From the NCBI RefSeq assembly GCF_932294415.1, contig NC_065535.1:83721862-83785861 (forward strand): 64,000 nucleotides of DNA, given 5' to 3'. The notes under the pieces were generated by a model that saw only the letters and a list, made by a program, of their open reading frames with translations, was not told the origin of the DNA and searched no databases. Numbering within the stretch: the stretch's first letter is position 1; each line of letters opens with the position of its first letter. The stretch is from Quercus robur (taxonomy: Eukaryota > Streptophyta > Magnoliopsida > Fagales > Fagaceae). Positions 57,344 through 64,000 of the stretch are shown here, in pieces. Position numbers and translations under genes: made by a program.

Positions 57344-60300
57344 ATGTTTACACCACGATCACAACCTATGGTTAGGGAGAATAGTGGTGTCAACCAATCC
57401 ACAGTGGCAGTAGCAGGTTCCGCAGCCCAACTGATAGCGAATGCCAACCCTTATGCTAGGTCAACTGGGAATAAGTGTTATAGGTGCGAAGAACCAGGAC
57501 ATCAATCTAGTACTTGCCCTAAGCGAGCTGCAGTGAATCTGGTGGTGGTAAAAGAGGGCGAGGTAGAAGGTGAAGAGGAGGGTGAAGAGGAGGGTGAAGA
57601 GGTGTATAATGATGCTGATCCGTATGCCTATGATCCCAATGAGGTCCAAGAGGACGAGGAAGGCGTGCCATTAGGGCAGTCTTTGGTGATTCAGAGGTTG
57701 TTACTCACACCAAGGGTGGAATATGGTGATCAACGGAATGAGATCTTCCGAGCACGATGCACCATCAATAAGAGGGTCTGTGATTTGATCATTGACAATG
57801 GCAGTGTAGAGAACATTGCGTCGAAGAGTTTGGTTACCAAGATGGGACTGAAAACAAAAAAGCATCCCTCTCCGTACAAGATAGGTTGGATCAAGAAAGG
57901 TACGGAAACTCTTGTTACTCAACGATGTCGTATTACTTTTTCTATGGGTAAATTCTATGTAGATGAAGTAGTTTGTGATGTTGTTGAAATGGATGCATGT
58001 CATTTGATACTGGGTAGACCTTGGCAGTATGATGTAGATGCTACTCATAGGTGTAAGGATAATGTGTATGTGTTTTTTAAGAATGGCAGAAAAATTGTCC
58101 TTGGTCCTATTAAGGAAAGCAGTATACCCAAAACTTCTAAAGTGGAGGGGAAGCCATCACTCCTCATAGTGAACAATGAAGATGAGTTTGATAGGGAGTG
58201 TAAGGAGTTGAAACAGGTATATGCTGTAGTGGTGACGGATGGCGAGCCAAAGAAGGTTGCTGTAATATTAGAGGCAATCCAACCATTAATCAAGGAGTTT
58301 GAAGTGCTTTTTCCAGAAGAGCTGCCTGCAGGTTTACCACCAATGCGTGACATCCAGTATTGCATTGATTTAGCTCCTGGGGCTAGTCTACCAAATCTGC
58401 CACATTAAAGAATGAATCCTCAAGAATGTCAGATTCTACAAGGGTAGGTGGATGAGCTTCTGAGCAAGGGGCAAATCAGGGAGAGTATGAGTCCACGTGC
58501 AGTACCGGCCTTGTTAACACCAAAGAAGGATGGGAGCTGGCGTATGTGTGTGGATAGTCGAGCCATCAACAAGATCACAGTCAGGTATCGATTTCCTATT
58601 CCTCAACTAGATGACATGTTTGATATGCTGAGTGGGTCCAAGTGTTACACCAAGCTGGATCTCAAGAGTGGGTATCATCATATTCGAATCCGACCTGGAG
58701 ATGAGTGGAAGACAGCTTTTAAGACAAAGGAGGGGTTGTATGAGTGGATGGTAATGCCTTTCGGGTTGTCCAATGCTCCCAGCACTTTCATGAGACTTAT
58801 GAATCAGGTATTGAACCATTTATTGGAAAGTTTGTGGTAGTTTATTTTGACGATATCCTGATTTACAATAAGACAGAAGTAGCCCAATATAATCATGTGC
58901 AAGAAGTATTAGCAGTGTTGCAGGCCAATGAGTTGTATATCAACTTGAAGAAGTGCAGGTTCTTGACTGATAAGTTGCTGTTCTTAGGGTATGTGGTCAG
59001 TGCAGATGGGATTCATGTTGATGAGGACAAGGTCCGTGCAGTCAGAGAATGGCCAACCCCAAAGACAATGAGTGATGTGTGAAGCTTCCATAGGCTAGCA
59101 ACCTTCTATCGGAGGTTTGTTCGAGATTTCAGTAGCGTAGTAGCCCCTATCACTGAGTGTTTGAAGAAGGGGAAGTTCTTATGGGGAAATGAGGCAGAAC
59201 AAAGCTTTGCCTTGATCAAGGAAAAGTTGAGCACAGCCCCAGTTTTGACATTACCCAACTTCGATAAGGTGTTTCAGGTGGAGTGTGATGCATCTGTGAT
59301 CGAGATAGGCACTGTCCTTTCACAAGACAACAGACCAGTAGCATTCTTTAATGAGAAAGTTTGTGAAGCTCGAAGTAAATGGTCGGCCTATGAGCTGGAG
59401 TTCTTTGCTGTAGTACAGACTCTTAAGCATTGGGAGCACTACCTAATTCAGAGGGAGTTTGTATTATACACGGATCATCAAGCATTGAAGCACATCAATA
59501 GTCAAGTTAGCATTAACAGGATGCATGCTCAGTGCGTAGCTTATATACAACGCTTCCATTTCACATTGAAGCACAAGTCTGGTGTCACTAATAAGGTGGC
59601 TGACGCACTCAGCAAGCGAGCATCTTTGTTGACCACCCTACGTATTGAAGTTGTCGGGTTTGATTGCCTCAAGGAACTGTACGAGAATGATGAGGATTTT
59701 GGTGATATTTGGGGTAAGTGTCAACAAACTCATACTACTGTTAATAGTATGTACATCCAGGATGGTTTCCTCTTTCGGGGTAACCAATTATGCATCCCTA
59801 AAAGTTCATTGAGGGAGCACATTATTAGGGAGCTGCATGGTGGAGGTTTAGGTGCACATATGGGCAGATATAAGACTATAGCACTGGTGGAAGAGAGGTA
59901 TTATTGGCCGCAACTCAAGAGGGATGTTGGCAATCATGTGAGGAAGTGTCCAATTTGCCAAACTGCTAAGAGTCAATCTCAGAATACTGGTTTATACATG
60001 CCTTTGCCAGTTCCACAAGCACCATGGGAGGATCTGTCTATGCACTTTATACTGGGTCTTCCTCAAACCCAGCGAGGTATGGATTCTGTTTTTGTTGTGG
60101 TTGACAGGTACTCGAAGATGTCCCATTTCATAGCATGCAAGAAGACTTCAGATGCTACTCGAGTGGCCAATCTGTTCTTTAAGGAAGTTGTGCGTTTGCA
60201 TGGAGTGCCAAAGTCCATCACCTCTAATCGGGATACCAAGTTCATTAGTCACTTCTGGCGGACTTTGTGGAAGCGTTTTGACACTTCCTTGAATTACAGC

Positions 60301-60924
60301 AGCACTAGTCATCCTCAGACTGATAGCTAGACAGAAGTGGTTAATCGCACTTTGGGGAATCTAATCCGGTGTATCTCAGGCGAGAAGCCCAAGCAGTGGG
60401 ATCTTGCATTGTCCCAAGCAGAGTTTGCGTACAATAGCTCAGTCAATAGAAGCACTGGTAAGTCTCCATTTGCCATTGTCTACTGCGTGCCCCTAAAACA
60501 CGCTTTGGACTTGGTACCTTTACCTGAGCTTCTAGAAGTGAGTCAAGCAGCAGAAAATATGGCTGAACGTATTCAGGCCATGCAAGAGGAGGTGAGGCAG
60601 AAACTTGAAGCTACAAAGGCCAAGTACAAGGAAGCTGCTGATAAGAAGAGGCGTGAGAAGATATTCAATGTTGGGGATTTAGTGCTGGTCTATCTTAGAA
60701 AGGAGAGATTTCCTGTTGGTACCTACAACAAATTGAAGGACAAGAAGTATGGGCCATTTCAGATTACTAAGAAGATCAACAACAATGCTTATGTGGTTGC
60801 TCTTCCTCCAGACATGAGCATTTCTTCTACCTTCAATGTTGCTGACTTGTATGATTATCATCCTCCTGATGAACCAAATGGTGGGAACTCAGGGTCGAGT
60901 TCTTTTCAAGTGGGGGGGGGCTGA
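57344..60924 (+). pseudogene. Ty3/gypsy polyprotein (gag end, protease, RT, RNase H, integrase), decayed
   Basis: In order: CCHC knuckle CYRCEEPGHQSSTC, protease-like LIIDNGSVEN, RT ([37 protein letters not shown]), RNase H ([10 protein letters not shown]), integrase zinc region (H...H, CPIC), integrase core and a C-terminal SH3-like module ([20 protein letters not shown]). Damage: TAA 58406-58408, TAG 58445-58447, a one-base loss near 58820 just before YFDDIL, TGA 59080-59082 and TAG 60328-60330. Two integrase acidic positions also look changed (MHFILGLP where Asp is usual; SNRDTKF where SDRD is usual). The gag N-terminus and 5' LTR are missing. No chromodomain is visible. It is a dead copy. 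Confidence 0.9.
60905..60921 (+). other. Polypurine tract of the gypsy element
   Basis: AAGTGGGGGGGGG immediately before the 3' LTR and overlapping the polyprotein's last codons. Confidence 0.7.
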
Positions 60925-61551
60925 TGTAGAACAGACAGCACATGCATTCCTGGAGCAGCAGGGGTGTAGGAAGTCACAACGTAAGATCATAGGGGGGGTG
61001 CTAGTAGGGGCCATCGAGGTAACAGTGTCGGAATTGCATGAAATTTGGCAGGTTGAAGGGAAACGGCATTCTGATCCAGATTCATGACAAGCTATGAATG
61101 TCGCCAAAATTTAGGCGAATTCCTTCATTAAGGCCCCGAAAACAATGTTTTTGCTATTTATAGTAATATTTGTTTTTCCTTAATAACTTTTAATTTAAAA
61201 GTCAGAATAAGGTCCCGTCTGTTTTGGGACGACCCTTAAGGTCAGTAGTTTATGATTTTGTATTTAACTCAATTTTGCCATTTTTGGTAAAATTCGGTAT
61301 TTTTGTGACCTAATCGCGTAATTAGGGCGAATTAGGGTTTTTAGACGTTTTTCTCAGTATTTATATATTTTGTAGCCGTCAGTGGCAAAGCAGACTATTA
61401 TCAATAAACACAGACGTTCTGTCAAATTTTCTTCTGGTGGATTCCAATTTATTTCTCCTTGTGGATTCGAGGTTTACTACCAGGAACTAACAGTTTAGTT
61501 TCTGTTCCATCAAGAGAGCATCGTGTGTGCTTTCTCTAGGCTTCCGCGACA
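60922..61551 (+). mobile_element. 3' LTR of the Ty3/gypsy element
   Basis: It starts TGATGTAGAACAG after the polypurine tract and probably ends CTTCCGCGACA. A TATA-like TATTTATATATTTT lies near 61358. There is no 5' partner in the window, so the 3' boundary is provisional. Confidence 0.65.
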
Positions 61552-61584
61552 TCTAAAATAAAACCCAAAGGATATTCACATCAA

Positions 61585-61619
<35 letters not shown>

Positions 61620-62640
61620 CCTTAGAATCCAATCTGTTAAAGATTTTGCTAAAACCAAATTGCTTTCCTCTCTGAGATAAATAAACCAATGAAAAAAAAA
61701 ATCCCAAAATCAGAGACTAAGACAAGGAAATTAAGAAGAAGAAAAAAAAAAAAAAAAAAACCCAACAAAGAGAAGGATGAGTGGATGACTTACACTGTTA
61801 CACACGTAGAGAGAACTCAGTGAGAGAGACAGAGGAAAGCAATACCTAGTGCAACATATCTTTGGCCACTTCAATTGTTGTGTTAATGTTGTATGTGATC
61901 CTCATGTCAATCCATGGAGGTCTACTATGGTTTAAAATGAATTCTCAATAAACTAATTTGTTTATAGTGGTAAAATTGGAATATTTCATGTAATTTAATG
62001 CAATTATACTTTTCTAGAGAAGCTTATGATAACGATTTTTATTGCAATTAAAAAGGCCTTAGATCTTTCAGATATGAGGTATGAAGCTAAATCGTTGAAA
62101 GATAATGCATGGTGAGAATGCATCTTTTACTTTTAATTGAGAAATTCAAAACCTTATCTTGAAATGTATATATGCATATTAGCTATATGAAATATGTCCT
62201 ATGTGTTAAATTTCAAGAGTGGGATTTACAAATACTGCCTAGAATCATGATTGGAACAAACAACCTAGAAACGCTCCTACAGATACTAATGTAGGTTTAA
62301 TGATTGCGTTGGTCAAGGAGGTTTGTGTGTGAGAAAGCTGAGCCGCTGTAAAGGAAGAAGCAAATTAAAAAATAATAAAAAAGGAGGAACAATCCAAATG
62401 GGGATAGATATAGTCAAGAAACCATGCAATAATTTATTAGTTGTGACGTTAAGAAAACATGGCTTAAAATTCCAATCTGCATAAAGCAATAATTTTTTCC
62501 AAAAAGATCTTCACCACATATGTAATAATTTACTATGGAGTGGTGTTTATGGGTTTCCTACCTTTCCTTGTGTTTACTGTTAATGCAATGTGTATCTATT
62601 GGGTAAAAAAACAAAAACAAAAAAAAAGACCATAATAAAC
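61552..62640. other. No supported gene
   Basis: AT microsatellite at about 61589-61614, A runs and AT-rich DNA. Nothing recognisable. Confidence 0.45.
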
Positions 62641-64000
62641 AGCAACCATAAAACTCATTAATAGAAGACAAATATATATACAGCAACTTCTTCATCACAA
62701 TGATAAAAGCAAATTTAAAACAGCAACCATATGAACACTATTTAGGAATTCTATCAAACTCTTGTGCGAAGCCAATAACAAAAACATAAAATTCAGTATG
62801 AACAATGTAATGAATAACTAACCTCAACGTACTCCACACCAATTTCGCTAAGATTATCAGGAAGCAAGCAGATAACTCCACCTTGCTCAGTTCCCACTAA
62901 ACAAATTCAAAACCGTGGCTCAGTTTCCACACAAAAACAATTCAAATTGACCAATAGCTCAGTTTCCACACAAAAACATATAACTAAAATTCAAAAAAAA
63001 GTTAAATTGATTATCTAAGTGTGTGCACAAAAACTACAATTCAATCAACTATAGAATACAAAATAGGCTGGGGTAAAAAAATAATCTATAGCTCAGTTTC
63101 CACACAAATTGAATAGCCGTGAAAAAAAAAAAAAAAAAGCATACCTAGAAATTAAATAGCCGTGAAAAAAAAAAAGCATCGTGAAAGGTTTATATATATA
63201 GTTATAGAGTCCTAATCTATATAGAGTTCGGATTCAGAAAAAAAAAATATATATATATTATAGGTTTATAAGATAATACCTTTGGGCCGGTCTCGACGAG
63301 CTGGGTCGGTTGCATTGCTGACCGACATAGTTGTTGGGCCATGGGCTGGGGAAGAGTGGAAACTGAGCGAAGTGGATATGGGTATGGTGGGATCTGTGGT
63401 CATGGGCTTGCCGTGGAAAGGAAGAGGCAGAGGATCGGTCTGTTGGGTCGGATCGGTATCAGGCTGTTGGGTCTTGCCGTGGAAAGGGAGAGGCAGAGGA
63501 TCAGTCTGTTAGGTCGGATCATTGGGTCTTGCCGTGGAAAGGAAGAGGCAGAGGATCGGTCTGTTGGGTCGGATCGTTGGTTCTTGCTGTGGAAAAGAAA
63601 TGGCAGAGAATCGGCTTGTTGGGTGTTGCCGTGGAAAGGAAGAGGCAGAGAATCGGGCTAAGGAAAAGGCAGAGAAGAGCTCGTAGAGGAGGAGCTGGGA
63701 GGAAGGTAATGGCAGAGTATTCATGTGGGAGGAAGGTCCGGTATTCGTGAAAGGTAAAGGTATTCGTGAAAGGGAAAGAGAAGGCAGAAGGTCTGGTATT
63801 CGTGAAAGGGAAAGGTATTCGTGAAAGGGAAAGAGAAGGCAGTCGGGTAGTGTTTTCGTTTTTTTTTTTTTTTTTTGTTTTATCTTTGGTTATGGTTTTA
63901 TTTTTTTTTTGTTTTATTATTTGTTATTTTTTTTTAATGATGTGCTAACGTGGAAAATTATGGAAGCTTCAAAAGCTTCGGTTTTATATATATATATATA
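62641..64000 (-). mobile_element. Second Helitron-like 5' region, reaching the window end
   Basis: 62697-62790 matches 41617-41710, and 62786-63080 matches 48397-48600, joined directly, so this is a sister copy that lacks the material between. On the minus strand the right edge reads TATATAAAACCGAAGCTTTT ... TTTTCCACGTTAGCA, which resembles 5' ends of plant Helitrons; that is a recollection and not proof. There is no coding sequence. Confidence 0.5.
63405..63670. repeat. GC-rich minisatellite, units about 50-65 bp
   Basis: Five copies of GCCGTGGAAAGGAAGAGGCA plus AGGATCGGTCTGTTGGGTCG variants. Open frames on both strands are by-products of the repeat. A shorter repeat (GGTATTCGTGAAAGG) follows at 63738-63835. 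Confidence 0.85.

Noticed and set aside
57701-58365. Minus-strand frames within the gypsy region
   Set aside because: Antisense shadows of the polyprotein.
63405-63670. Overlapping open frames on both strands suggesting a gene
   Set aside because: They arise from a minisatellite; the peptides are simple repeats and no start context or splice structure supports them.

Overview
The window looks like plant nuclear DNA, most likely from a woody eudicot (species not determinable by eye). It is AT-rich, has spliced genes with short GT-AG introns, many AT microsatellites, and a dense load of LTR retrotransposons whose primer-binding sites match plant initiator-Met tRNA (TGGTATCAGAGC). Only two host genes are well supported. 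Both encode secreted, probably GPI-anchored blue-copper phytocyanins of the stellacyanin ligand type (His, Cys, His, Gln): a two-domain gene at 15546-17197 and a single-domain paralogue at 29972-31408. Both lie on the plus strand and share the same intron position and phase.

Nearly everything else is transposon-derived, much of it nested. Four related LTR families recur, called A-D here. A starts TGTTAGGGACAT or similar; B starts TGTTAGGTTCTAA; C starts TGTAAGGTTGAA; D is C-like. Layout: 1-1085, end of an A element; 2118-2958, solo LTR B (minus) with TSD GGAAG; 3643-4316, non-autonomous hAT element with an 8-bp TSD; 4962-6031, solo LTR D; 7850-8701, LINE reverse-transcriptase relic; 8790-9669, gypsy-type putative transposase ORF relic; 9747-14161, gag-only A element without a visible 3' LTR; 21326-25725, two A half-elements arranged head to head as a large inverted repeat, with a solo LTR C inserted in one gag; 25727-26296, LTR B fragment; 27900-28955, terminal-inverted-repeat element.

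From 34768 leftward on the minus strand lies a Helitron: a recognisable 3' end, a ten-exon RPA1-like gene (35419-38254, one frameshift) and a PIF1-type helicase (38591-40927) that has lost its Rep/HUH region and carries three in-frame stops. Its 5' side is interrupted by a B element (42021-48199) that itself holds a solo LTR B (46235-47166, TSD GTTTA) and an intact 357-residue accessory ORF of the putative plant transposon protein type. A young C element (50335-56633), a decayed Ty3/gypsy element (57344-61551) and a second Helitron-like 5' region (about 62641-64000) complete the window.

The most interesting pattern is shared by the unrelated-looking A, B and C families. Each is gag-only. Each has its own array of short palindromic CpG motifs just upstream of the LTR TATA box, and a second copy of that array inside the element after gag. 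Each then has a run of polypurine-tract-like GGGGGAG motifs. Families A, B and C also share one 3' subterminal block. They look like parallel non-autonomous lineages that may depend on the same autonomous partner.
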